NCBI GenBank assembly: GCA_030295235.1
Contig: AP026126.1
Coordinates: forward strand, 558,001-622,000
Length of the DNA stretch: 64,000 nucleotides
Source of the DNA: Fistulifera solaris
Taxonomy: Eukaryota; Bacillariophyta; Bacillariophyceae; Naviculales; Stauroneidaceae
Reading direction: 5' to 3'
Position 1 is the first letter of the stretch, and every line of letters begins with the position of its first letter. Shown one piece after another: positions 32,707-44,491 of this stretch. The notes below the pieces were generated by a model. That model ran no database searches, was not told where the DNA came from, and was given only the letters and a program-made list of their open reading frames with translations. Position numbers and translations under genes: made by a program.

Positions 32707-33116
32707 AGTCGAGGGATGATTATTAGACAATAAAGATGCAAACGGTTATTTCTCAAGTCACTTTACATTGATTGACTTCTGCAAGTTGTTGCAAGCGACC
32801 ATTGTTATTATCATGGCTTTTCGCGATAGGAAAAATTTATGTCCGCAGAAAAAGTCGACCAATGACAAGTGACGTATTATTATTGACTGCACATGTTCGG
32901 AAACACACGCCGACGTTCTCCGACTCCGGCTTGCGTCGAGGATGGACGGACGGCGGGGGCCCTCGTTCACGAAACTGCAAAATCTCCACCCCCGTTTGGC
33001 CTCCATCGAACCATCGAATTTCGACGTCAAGGAACACGATGTAAAATGTGGCTTGTGGCTACTCATTCGATGATTTACTCACTTATAACTCTCATGCAAC
33101 CGTATCTTTTCACGTC
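32707..33116. promoter_or_regulatory. Divergent spacer between phosphatase and cyclin genes
   Basis: About 410 bp holding both upstream regions. It includes one TGACGT at about 32868-32873 (CAAGTGACGTATTA). Nothing else recognised. Confidence 0.4.
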
Positions 33117-34666
33117 ATGGACAGATCACCTGGAGCTTCTACGACATTAGAAAGTGTTAGCTCGTCACACACGAGTTCACGTGTACCTGTTATGTACAGT
33201 GCCATAGGATCATTAGAAGATCCTGCGTCACGGTCTCTTCCGAAACAAAGAAATCACGCAAACAACAAAAAAATGATCCTTCGTTTCAGCTCCCGTCCGA
33301 TGTCATGCTGCCGCCTCTTAATTTAGTATATCACCATTCCTTGAAGGAAGGAGATACTTTGCAGCAGATCAGCGAACAACAGCCTTTGGTGGGCGTGCTC
33401 ACCAGTACCAAACAATCCAGCTTGTCGGCGAAAATGACAGCTCTGGAAAATGAATCGCTTACTCGCCGGTCGCTGACCAACCATGAGGATCCAAATCAAA
33501 CGTTGTCATCGAATGTCGGAGGAGGTGATTCCATTTCCACAATCGATACATCCACAACTTCACAAAACGGTGTTCTCCGGTCCAGCTTGCGGCCCGTTGC
33601 CAATCCTCGTAAGGAAGATACAGAACAGTGGAACCGTAAGAAAGTTACCATTGCCGACGGTCCTCAAAATACGGCAGCAAAAAGAAAAAGAAACAACGCC
33701 CAGTGGAGATGTTTCGGCCTTCTTCCGATGCTTATACACCCCGGATGGGAAAGAAAGATTTGAAATACAAACCGGCGGAGATGAGGACACCGGTACAGAA
33801 AATAGCTTCTCCCATGGGCACGTTAAGCCGGCCTAATTTTCGTGATGCACTTCGAAGAGTAGCTATGATCATTCATCAGCATATTGTCAAGATTGAGCGA
33901 CGCTTCGAAGAGAAGCAAGAGAATGGATACCACCGAAACCACCCGCGAGACGATAGTCTCTTTCTGACATCCATGCGCGATGCGTTCTCAGAGGATTGCT
34001 TCATATCTCCCAAGTATAAATTGACCATGGTCCGCGTACCCATGGCAATACCGAGTACGGTATTTGGATTGAAGCGCATTCGTCCACGATACGAGATTCC
34101 CTCGGAGAAGGAAATATTTGATTTTGCTCACCAGTTGTTTGACTCGGTTCATCTTTCTTCAGAATGCTCGATTGTTTGTCTCATTTATATGGAACGGTTG
34201 ATGGAACATGCCAAGGTGCCATTGTTGGCGTGCTCGTGGCGGCCTATATTCATGTGCGGACTACTACTGGCGTCAAAAGTGTGGCAGGATCTTAGTTCCT
34301 GGAATATTGAATTTGCGAGCGTGTATCCCCAATATCCGCTAGATGCGATCAATCGGTTGGAGGTGAGTTCAAATTGCTAATGTTCTTCAGTGAGATTAAA
34401 TCCCTTTGGCGATTCACTCATCGTGAACTGCTTTCCAGCTCCAGTTCCTTCGAATGGTCAAGTGGGATTTGTACATTTCTAGCAGCCTATACGCGAAGTA
34501 CTATTTCGCCCTGCGATCTGTCGTGGAAAAACCCGGCTTTCGTAATCGATACAACCGCATGGTGGCTGGAGTAGACAATGTTCAAGCTTCGGAAGCTCGC
34601 AAAATTGAAGAAAGAAGTACACAGGTGAAAGAAGAGGCACTTTTGCAGTTGAGTCGATCCATGTAG
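33117..34666 (+). CDS. CCNY: Cyclin Y-like cyclin
   Basis: Cyclin Y partners CDK14/16-type (PCTAIRE) kinases in other eukaryotes. The N-terminal ~300 residues are disordered and Ser/Thr-rich. The cyclin box (about 330-450) reads IPSEKEIFDFAHQLFDSVHL, ECSIVCLIYMERLMEHAKV, LLLASKVWQDLSSWN and, across the intron, INRLE|LQFLRMVKWDLYIS...SLYAKYYFALRS, which is close to the CCNY consensus. A 76-bp intron occupies 34363-34438. Two single-base deletions break frame: the 7-A run at 33267-33273 (Lys/Asn stretch) and the CCC near 33693. The corrected length is 491 residues. Similarity to PHO80-like cyclins is weaker. Confidence 0.85.
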
Positions 34667-35208
34667 TTGTTAAAATAGAAGATATGTTCTCCGAAAGGGG
34701 GGGAGAGCGACATTTCTTTAACAATGAACTTAACACGTGCCAAGTGGTAAACATAGATTTTAGTTTTGAAGGAACTCACGTAGTTAATGGCTGGGGGCAC
34801 TACCTGGTTCAGTATCAGGTACCGGTACGGTACCGGTAAGTCCTTTTCCAATCTGCGGCAGAGGCTGTCTGTCGTTAACCGTAATGGCGTCAGATTGTCT
34901 GTTTTCCGTTGACCGATGCGAAATACCGAGTGTTCTGCGGAACAAGAATCCTCTATAGGATCGACTGTACTTTTGTGAAAGCATATAGGACAATATAGAA
35001 ACGATTTTTCAAAACTACATTTTAGTAGATATAAAGATCTAGAAACATAGAATTAAGGTTCTGACACTCTACTCGGATAGAAATGAGCACGCAAAACGCA
35101 AAACGACAACAGCACGAACCATAAACCGAACTTTTACACAGAACAGCAACAACAAACAACATCTTCCATTTAATTTGAAGTAATACCAGTACGCTTTTGA
35201 ACGAAACA
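34667..35208. other. Intergenic spacer
   Basis: About 540 bp between two plus-strand genes. It holds a nested GGTACC/TACCGGTA palindrome at 34818-34838 and an A-rich 5' leader before the kinase start. Confidence 0.45.
34818..34838. repeat. Nested TACCGGTAC palindrome
   Basis: GGTACCGGTACGGTACCGGTA is two overlapping palindromic units. Similar TACCGGTACC words occur near 7447, 20782 and 30768. Confidence 0.6.
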
Positions 35209-36786
35209 ATGGTGCTTCACGAAGAATTTCCTTCCTGTTCAGACCCTTCTTGCGAAGTGGATGAATCAGAGAAACAAAATTATGCTTCCAAGCCCAGTTG
35301 CGAGCTTACAGAAAAATGCGTGAATGCTTGCGCTGTCTACGGCCGCGTTTGCCCTTGTGCGGCGCGGATTGCATCTCATGCCGCATGCGATGCCATGCAA
35401 AAATTAATTGATGGAAGCCATTTCTTTCCAAAAGAAAAACCAAGTTTTCCTTATTTGAACGCTGATGATGTTGTGATCAAAGAGAAGCTTGGAGAAGGCG
35501 GATATAGCGTTGTTCATAGCTGCGTTGTGACTGCCGGGGAAGAAGCAGGTCAGGAGTTTGCAATCAAGTATCTGAAGCGTAAAGCTATGGTAGATCTTCA
35601 TCAGTTCAAACACGGAGCTGCTGATATTGCTGTCGAAGCGTTGTAAGTGTGCACTGCTTTCCATTCTGTCGTTCGCCATTTTGTGCCGGTCACACTGACT
35701 CCTTTTGCGCTTTACTATCGATCAGTTTCTTGCACAATTTGAATCACCCGCATATCGTTAAACTACACGGAGTAACAACAGGATCTATTGAAACGAATGT
35801 TGCCACGGGCAAAGAATGCGGATTTTTCATCGTCGTGGATAAGCTTGTTGAGACTCTAGAACATCGAATCGAAGCTTGGCATAAAGAAAAGGAAGAGCAC
35901 CAGAAAGATGGTTTCATGACTCGAATCTCACATGAACGTCGAATGATGAAACGTACGGAACTGATGCAAAAAATTCGAATAGCGTACGAAATTGCTGATG
36001 CGATGGAGTATCTTCATGCTGCAAATATCATTTATCGCGACTTGAAGCCGGGTACGTACTCATTCCGTTGATTGTCGCTGCGCATATTTACTGGTACTTA
36101 CGGAAGTCTTCGATGCAAAAGATAATCTCGGGTTTGACCAAGATGGAGTTTTGAAAGCATTTGACTTCGGACTAGCAAAAGAACTACGCCCAGAAGATGT
36201 CAAGGAAGATGGGCGCTACGAATTAACAGGAAATACGGGTAGTAGACGATACATGGCCCCCGAAGTAGCGAAAGAATGCCATTACGATAAATCGGTGGAT
36301 GTATATTCTTTCGGAATTCTTCTCTGGGAGCTTTGTTCAACGGAAAAGCCGTTTTATGGATACTCTAGCAACAAGCACATGCAAAAAGTAGTTCTCGGAG
36401 GTGAACGACCCAAGATGGACGGCCAGCACACTTCAGAGTGGCCGACGAATTTGAAATGGTTGATGAGTCGCTGCTGGTCCGCCTTTCCGGCCGCTCGACC
36501 CAGTTTTACTGACATTAAAGATGTTTTGAGGGATATTCTTCATGAGAAGGATGCTATTCCTCCTAACTTGGCGATTCTAGACGAGGCAGAGCACTCCGAG
36601 GAACTCGTCGAAGAGCCAGTGAAAGAGGTAGGTGGACTTTTTGGCGGTCTTTTCCGCTCCCCGCGCCTTCGAGGAAAGAGTGAAGGTAAACACGAGCCCG
36701 ATAGCGGGCCTTCTTTTTCAAACATTTCACCTGTGGAACCAAAAAGCAGTAGGTCTAAGTCGTGGGGCTTCGTCCATAGAAGATAA
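35209..36786 (+). CDS. Serine/threonine protein kinase, TKL-like
   Basis: A kinase of unassigned pathway. The N-terminal ~80 residues are Cys-rich (CSDPSCE, CELTEKCVNACAVYGRVCPC). The catalytic domain then has KLGEGGYSVVHSC (Gly loop), EFAIKYLKRK (Lys), IYRDLKP (Tyr in place of the HRD His), AFDFGLAKEL (DFG), GSRRYMAPEVAKEC (APE) and SVDVYSFGILLWELCS. The C-terminal ~60 residues are Ser/Pro-rich. Introns are 35643-35725 and 36052-36121; exon junctions restore HNLNHPHIVKLHG and the sequence from DLKP into DNLGFDQDG. The length is 474 residues. The start is ATG 35209. No frame break is needed. Confidence 0.85.
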
Positions 36787-37346
36787 GTGAGTTCAAGAAA
36801 GCTGTTTTTTATACGGAGTATTGGTTGTTCGTTATAGCTACTTGCTTACCGAACTTTTGTTCGCCCAAAGGATACACGTGACTGGACGTCGGTCAAGAGT
36901 ACACTTCATCTGATAGTTAACACTGGTTGGATTTCTCCAAGCGCCTGCATGCCGAACGTACTTTAAGTCCAAGAAAAGCATCAACAGCAATACATTGCGT
37001 AATTGCGTGGTTTTAGACATGCATGTGTTCAATACGGCGCCGGCGGCAAATTGCTTTTGAAATAAAACAACGACGGAACCGGGACTGGATTTAACAAGTC
37101 GAGTCGTGTCTCAAATACACTTTAAGTGGTAGTAATTGCCATACCACGTCACCACGGTACGACAGGAGCAACCGGTACAAGTTGTTGGAGTGAGAAAGAC
37201 GATGAACGTCATGTTTCATGTTTGCCATGCAGCCATGCATCAATGCATTCGATCGAGGACTCTTTACGTTTCCATTGCATACTAATAGACCGAGATCGCT
37301 TTCGAACATCACGGTAATTTAATTCATTAGCCCGTTCTGATCCATC
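36787..37346. other. Intergenic spacer
   Basis: About 560 bp between two plus-strand genes. No repeat or reading frame with recognisable similarity was seen. Confidence 0.4.
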
Positions 37347-38467
37347 ATGATCTATTCTTCGCTCATTGCCTTGCTGCTTCTTTTACCACAAAGTTCTGCT
37401 TTTGTTCCCAATTCCATCCGACGTACTTTTCTTTCGCAAACCATCACATCCCTTGCCATGTCGGAGGAACGCTACACCATTGCCGATCAGCCGGCCCGCT
37501 TTGCCCGCGCGAAACGCGAAAACAACCAACGTTACTTAGATATTACGACCGTCTATGATCCTTCTCTCCTAAAGGACAAACGTGTTGCCGTCACCGGAGC
37601 GAACCGAGGGATCGGATTGGCGTTGGCCAAAGAGTTGGCGGCGGCCGGTGCGAAAGTGATCGGGATTGTCCGATCATCGTCTCCCCGAACTCGAAGCTCT
37701 CAATCCGGAAGAAGTGATTACCGGGATTGATGTCACCGACGACGCCAAGTGTGCGGCACTGAGCAGTCAAATCAAAGGCGGTGCCATTGATGTGGTAAGT
37801 GTCATACATGCCGAGTCTTGAACGTGTTTTCGATGTTTTTCTAGTAAGGTTTCTGACGACATGATCATCATTATGCCTTTTTGGTGGCTGTTAGCTAATT
37901 AATAACGCTGGTTATTTCAAAGAAGAGGTGGAACGATTGGACACTCTTGACTTTCCGGATCAGCTCAAGACCATCGATATCTGCGCTTGTGGTCCTCTTC
38001 GTGTAGCCTCTTCTCTCATCAATGGAGGTCTTTTGAAGGAGGGATCCAAGATTGTGATGATCACGTCCCAAGGAGGTTCTGTCGGGTGGCGAGAGGTCCA
38101 ATGCCCCACGGGCGGTGATTACGGTCACCATGTAAGTCGTATCGTGCAGTCAATTGTGTAGGTTTCGACGCGATCCATAGTTCTTTCTCATATGCCTTCT
38201 TTTTGTCAGATGTCGAAAGCTGCCGCCAACATGATGTCGGTTCTTTTGGCCAATGAAGTAAGGAGCAAGGGCATCGCCGTTGGTGTTTTCCATCCTGGTT
38301 TCAACAAGACCGAAATGACGGCAAAATACAAGGAAATCTGGGAAATTGAAGGAGCTGTGGATCCATCCGTGGGCGCTAAACGAGTTCTTCACGAAACCAA
38401 CCAGCTGTCGATGGAGACATCGGGCAAGTTCATCAACTGTGAAGATGGACTCGAAATCCCTTGGTAA
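37347..38467 (+). CDS. Plastid-targeted short-chain dehydrogenase/reductase with HxxxK active site
   Basis: An NAD(P)-dependent SDR of unknown substrate. The N-terminus MIYSSLIALLLLLPQSSAFV is a signal peptide ending in an ASAFAP-type motif, so it enters the plastid. The Rossmann motif VTGANRGIGLALAKEL (about 80-95), LINNAGYF and VMITSQGGSVGW are present. The family YxxxK reads HHMSK (codon CAC), so the catalytic Tyr is His. Introns are 37795-37894 and 38132-38209; the second splits HH|MSK. One extra base near 37665-37685 shifts frame; downstream codons continue PELEALNPEEVITGIDVTDD. The corrected length is 313 residues. Confidence 0.82.
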
Positions 38468-38915
38468 TTGTAATTTTACAAAGTAATCCATAGCAAGTCT
38501 TTCAGTTTGATAAAACTGTGGTTCTCTAGAGCCCTAATGAGGTTTTCCAGTCTAGTTTTATCATTTCAATCGACGAGACCTCGTAATCATAGTCTAGATG
38601 ATGCGGTGATGTCAGAGAACACGTGAAACACTCGTGAATTGGTTCCTCAATCATGAGTCAGTTGCAGTGACGCCGGTTTCCTGCGTCTTGGATTTGAAGT
38701 ATTGGTACTATTTCGCTGTAGATTCAATTTCTGCTCCAGAACGACGCGTGGTTGCATTTTTGACTTTCGAGATCTGACTCGAAGACAAAAACGACCATCT
38801 GGCTCAATCGAATTCGACTTCATTCCTCCCGTTCTCCCTATTATACTTGATATCTATTGAGCTACACAATCGGATCACAAATTAACACAAATGCGCTGCA
38901 GGAGAAGTTAAAAGT
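38468..38915. other. Intergenic spacer
   Basis: About 450 bp between SDR and ABC transporter genes; no recognisable element. Confidence 0.4.
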
Positions 38916-41900
38916 ATGTTTCCATCACCCGATAAGAAGAAAAGAAGCCTGTTTTGGCTTCTGGCAGTGGCTCATTTATTCGCATTACCGTTCGCATCTC
39001 CTTTTGCGAATGCTGGTCAGCAAACACTTCCGCAACGAGAACCCAGAGAATCGTTTCAACACACTGGTCACGTGAAATCGAATCGCAATCAATTCACGAG
39101 GCTCTTTCAAGCTCTCGATGGCACCCAACCTACATCGAAAACGTCAAGCTGGAAAAAGCTAGGTCGATTCATTTTTAGTTCCAAAGAAAGCTCGAATAGT
39201 CCTTTAAAAGAAGGAGAGGGCGCATCAAAAGTTTCGCTTCTTTCGCGGTTATTTTTCAATCATGTAACGCCATTGGTGCAAAAGGCGTCGACTCATAGAC
39301 TTGACCAAACCGACGCTTATCATGTCACTGCTGAGGGAAAAATGGGGTCTGCCGTTACCAGCTTTAGTCGAGTTCATGAATTAACGAAACTATCAACTAC
39401 ACAAAAGCTTCGTGGCAAAGGAAAAGACCCGACAACAGTCGATTCTCAGGCCCTCATGTTGGGAAAAGCGCTACTACTTTTTACACGTCGCAATTTGTTT
39501 TTGACGGGGACGTTGCGTTTTCTCAATACGGCCGTACAAGCATTCCCTGCCATTCTCGTCTCCCGGCTGTTGCGTTTGGTGGAAGCCGGCACGGCTTCTC
39601 CTCCTCAAAAAAGCATTTGTGGCGGTCGCGTCGCTCATTTTTGTCTTGACAGTAAAAACAGTGCTGGAAAATGCGTACTTTGATCTCGTCGTGCGGACGG
39701 CCATGCAGGTGAGAGGCATTTTGGCGGGAATGATCTTTGATAAAAGTATGCGCCTTTCCAGCACCGGAGTTATAGTGCCGGCTAAGGGTGCAAATTCCAC
39801 GGTGGGAACGGGTGAAGTCATAAATCTCATGCAGAGTGATACGAGTCTCGTGGAATCGTTTGCCACGCAAATTCATACAACGTGGGAGTAAGTTTTTTCT
39901 TATTGTTGCAAGGCATGCTTGGAAAAGTTAGTTTATCTCACAGTATGTGATTGTCATTTAAGTGGCCCACTTCAGATTGCACTCTACACGGCCTTACTTT
40001 ATAAATATTTGGGCTCATCTGTATTTTGGGGTATGGGCGTTCTTTTGGTTTCGATCCCCATCAACAGTATTGGATTGAGAGTATTGAATCGATTAACGCG
40101 AAGCGAAATAGCGGCAAGAGATGCCAGAACGAAACGGACGGCCGAGTCCATTACTAATATGAAACTTCTCAAACTGCAAGGATGGGACGAACGATTTGCT
40201 CAAGGTATCAGGGAACATCGTAAGGAAGAATTAGGGCGTATGGTGAAAAAGGGTGTGATTAGAGCCCTTTTGACGGCTTACAGCTCAGGAGTACCGTCTC
40301 TTGTCCTGGTGGTGACTTTGTTAGCATACGTCCGACAATCACCGAACTTGGTCGCGAGCACCATTTTTACGGCCATCTCTTTGTTCAACCAGCTTCGATA
40401 TCCTCTTTTCTTTTTTCCAATGTATATTGATAGTGCAGCCAACGCCAGGCAGGCTCTACACCGCATTGCGAGCTATTTGGCCTCGGAAGAAAACGTCCGA
40501 TACGTCAGCCATCAACCACCTATTTCCGTTTCGCCGGGTTGTCCAATGGGTGGGTCGATTGAAATTTCTGATGGAAACTTTCTGTGGTCCAGCGAATCAA
40601 CACACGATGAAAAACATGGGGCACCGGCTCTGGCTGGCGTTAATTTCAAAGCGAACCCAGGGGAGATTGTTGCGGTCGTTGGAACTGTAGGCAGTGGCAA
40701 AAGTGCGATCATCAAAGCCTTACTTGGTGAATTAAAGCCTGTTCCGAGTATCGTCCTAGAGCAAGCAATAACAAACGAAAACGAAAAAGACAAATTTTCG
40801 AAGAACCCCAGTGCATCGGACAGACCTAGAGTTGTCATGCACGGGAATGTGGCCTATTGCTCGCAGGAGGCATGGCTTCCGAAAGGATCGATACGTGACG
40901 CCATTGTTTTTGGAAGAGAATTTGACGAGGAACGATACAATGCAGCGATTAGAGAAGCTGGGCTAGACAGAGATTTATCGTTTCCTTCGAATAATCAATC
41001 ATCACAGTCAACCAGTGTTCTTAGTCACGACACTGATGTCGGTGAAGGAGGCTCGTCTCTTTCTGGTGGACAACGTGCAAGAGTTGCTCTTGCACGTGCA
41101 CTCTACAGTGCAGATGATACAAAGGTATTTCTTTTAGATGATTGCCTTGCTGCTTTAGATGCAAGCGTGGGATCTATGGTGTTCGAGCGGCTTAGCGCGA
41201 GGCTGAGAAGAACGAACTCAGTTGCAATATTAGTCACAAACGACCCGTCCATACCTCGCCGCTGTGATCGTACAATCTTAATGGGCAAAGTGGCAGCATC
41301 CTCTTCCTGTTCAACGATTATTGACATTGGAACCTACGATCAATTAGAGGCCAGAGGACACAATCTTCGGAGTGTAACGACGACTGATCTGAAGGAGATT
41401 GGCGATGGTTCTGATGAAGAACTCTTGAACGCAGAACAAGATACGCTCGTTTTTACTTCAAGTCATAACGAAATTGCCTCAAGTACGGATCCCATCGAAC
41501 TTCGTTGTCTCGGCGAAAACATCGTTTCGAACGCCACTGATGATTGTCACCCGGATCCTGAACGCTTTCAACTAATGGCGAATTGTCCTGACTACATGAA
41601 CGATGAATCGGCAATCGTTCATCAGGATCTGAGCAAATGGGATGGTATTAAGGTTGAGCTTTACGCTTCTAACGAAACGCAGGGGGAATCAACTGCATAC
41701 TCCGTCCCATCGACATCAGAAAAAGGTGCAACATCACTGACAAGTACAATCAAATCAGCCGATGACTCAATGTCTGTCGGTGCAGTCCCGCTCTCAGTTT
41801 ACGTGTCCTATTTTAAAGCAGTGAGAAAGCCTATTCTTTTACTTTTCATGATCGCCTCCTTCTTTATGTCTAATGGGGCTTCTTTCTACCAGCAATATAC

Positions 41901-43672
41901 GGTTGCAAAGTGGACGGAAATACCGAACTTGAGCAATGCAATTTCTCTAAAATATATGCAGAAAATGGTGAAGGCGGCATGGGCTGTGTCCGGCTTTCTC
42001 TTTCTTCGAAGTTTTCTTTCAATGCAAATGGGAATTCGTGCTTCAGAACACCTTCACTCTCAGATGCTATCTTCCGTTTTTGCCGCAACAACCTCATTCT
42101 TCGACAGCACGCCGAGTGGTCAGCTATTAGCTCGCTTTGGAAAGGAAATGGAAACTGTTGATCGTGGGGTGCCTGAGAGTATCAGCTCCGTACTATTCTG
42201 CTTTCTCAACATTTTCATGTCTGTGGCCGCGCTTGCTGGCGTAATCACACCTGGGATGCTTGTTCCACTCGGTGCTGTGACTTTCCTCTACATAAAAGCT
42301 ATGGCATTGTATCGGCCAGCTGCTCGTGATTTGAAACGGGCTGAAACTAAGACACGATCTCCCGTTTATACGCACTTCGCCGAATCTCTTCGCGGAAAGG
42401 ATATCATTAGATCTATTCCTGGTGCTCGACAGCGCTGGGCGGAATACCACAGGACTCTCATTGATAAAAACCTCGAGGTGTTCGCCACTGTAAAAATATT
42501 GGATCGATGGTTATCTACCCGCCTGGAGACTCTTGGCAATTCGGTTGTATTGACAGCTGCCGTAGCTGCCGTGTTGTTAACGAGGGCTGGGAGACTTCAG
42601 GCTGGTTTGGCCGGTTGGGGCCTTACTCAGTCCCTAGCCATTACCGGACTAATGACTTGGGCAGTCAGGGTTCTGACCGACATGGAAGGTAATTTTCTGA
42701 GTGTTTTGCGAGTTAAAGAGTTGACACAAATAGGTAGTGAAGTAGATGCTGGTTCCTCAGCGACGATGCTCAGAGAATTATCAAATCCGGGAGAAGCACT
42801 GCGTCCATTACTTCCACCAATGACCTCCCAGAAGAACCTCGCCCCCTTAATTCTACAAGCTTGATACACAGTGGATGGCCATGGCGCGGCAACGTACAAT
42901 TTACAAATGTCTCTATGAAGTATAATGCCTTTTCAAAGCTGGTTTTAAAAGGAGTCACACTGACTGTTCCTGCGGGGTCCACTCTCGGAATTGTTGGTCG
43001 CACGGGCTCCGGTAAAAGTAGCCTGTTACTGACTTTATTCAGGCTCGTGGAAATCGAAGAAAACGGCAGTATAGAGATAGATGGAGTGGATATTCGTTCT
43101 GTTGGACTGAAAGAACTTCGTCAATCATTAGCTATCATTCCACAAGACCCTGTCTTATTTTCTGGCTCAATCGCTTACAATCTTGATGCGACTGGAACAT
43201 CGACAACAGAAGAAATGTGGACTGCTCTTGAAGCTGCGTCGCCAACGCTTGCTATCCAGTTCCGAAAAATGCAAGGACTTGCTACAGCAGTCACCGAAGG
43301 TGGTAAGAATCTTAGCCTTGGGCAGAGGCAACTTGTCTGCTTAGCCAGAGCTTTATTACGAAGGAGTCGTGTCCTCATTCTGGACGAGGCCACGAGCAGC
43401 GTCGACTCGACTACAGATCGAGAAGTACAAGAAACAATACGAAGGGAGTTTGTGAATAAAGGTGTAACTGTCATTACAGTTGCCCATCGTCTTGACACAG
43501 TTCTTGGATATGACAAGATAGCTGTTTTGGGCGACGGAGAATTGCTCGAGTATGGTGCCCCCAATAGTTTGTTGCTCAACCAAAAGGTGAGCTTCGTCGC
43601 TTAGTCGATGCTGACCGACAGAACAAACGCAAAGGCTCTAGAAGACCGATCGCTTCCGTTCCTGCGAACTAA
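38916..43672 (+). CDS. Full-length ABCC (MRP-type) ABC transporter
   Basis: An ATP-driven exporter of the ABCC family, about 1560 residues: TMD1-NBD1-TMD2-NBD2 without the extra N-terminal TMD0. The N-terminus begins with a hydrophobic signal-like stretch (SLFWLLAVAHLFALPFA). NBD1 has Walker A GTVGSGKS, signature LSGGQRARVALARAL and Walker B VFLLDDCLAALD. NBD2 has GRTGSGKSSLL, signature LSLGQRQ and LILDEATSSVDS. A 75-bp intron at 39888-39962 joins TTW to DGPLQIALY. Three frame breaks are present: an extra A in the run at 39607-39612, a missing base somewhere in 42738-42850, and a missing A at 43582-43585. Restored, the tail reads KGELRRLVDADRQNKR. Substrate and membrane are unknown. Confidence 0.85.
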
Positions 43673-44491
43673 CAAGTCCAAGGTCAGGAACCGCTATGGT
43701 TCACCAACTTACTGCTACACAATTAAGTTAATACGGCATAATAGATTACACAATTGGTTGCGTCCTCTGTAGATGGAGCCGATTCGTTTTGGATCATCTC
43801 TGGTGTGAATACATACTTGAGCTTCATGGTATTGATTTAACCATCTTCAAGGTAAGATGAGTTTTTGGTACCAGTAGCTGCTAATGCTCGTTCTTAGTAG
43901 ACTTGGGACACCTCGCCATTTTCGGATTGTTACCCTCTCTACCTGGTAGCTCTAGCCAAGGCAATGATTGCCTTGGCTCTAGCTCGATGCATTTAATATT
44001 TACATTAAGAAGGATTCTTTCACAAACCAGCGCATTTCCCGGTGACTTTCACAAACTAGCCAGTAGGCCCTTTGACTTTGGTATTATCGCAAACAGATAG
44101 AGGAAGGCCCCTCAACCTAAACAGCCTACCAGGTAAGAACAAAAAGCTGCTTTGTGAAAAGTAATCCGGAATTGAGCTGGTTTGTGAAAGTATCTCTCAC
44201 ATTAGGGCTAAGGTTCATATGTTTGGTCATTTTCCCGTGTCAAGTAACCTTAACAGTCTGAAATGATAAATGCTAATATGAAGGTGCGACACTTACATCC
44301 TACTTACTATATAAAAAAGTTGTTTACGGTCGTTAGTAAAATTCTTATATACAACATACAGACTCTAAAATATTCATATAAAATTTGAAAGCGACGGAAA
44401 ATTGTCTCGCATTTGCATCGATCTCACCTCCCCAGCCTCTTTTCTTTACTCCACCGCTTGACCACTTGGTTGCTTCATTTTTGCAGTGAAC
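43673..44491. other. Intergenic spacer with foldback structure
   Basis: About 820 bp between ABCC and SMC4. It contains a 37-bp near-perfect palindrome and inverted copies of a CTTTCACAAACCAGC motif (see the repeat entry). No coding frame is convincing. Confidence 0.5.
43939..44190. repeat. Foldback-like cluster of inverted repeats
   Basis: A 37-bp palindrome at 43948-43984 has arms AGCTCTAGCCAAGGCAAT and ATTGCCTTGGCTCTAGCT, pairing at 16 of 18 positions around one base. CTTTCACAAACCAGC occurs forward at 44017-44031 and as CTTTCACAAACTAGC at 44046-44060. It occurs inverted at 44146-44161 (imperfect) and 44176-44190. TACCTGGTAG at 43940 is answered by CTACCAGGTA at 44126. The nested arrangement resembles a foldback or MITE remnant. 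Confidence 0.65.
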
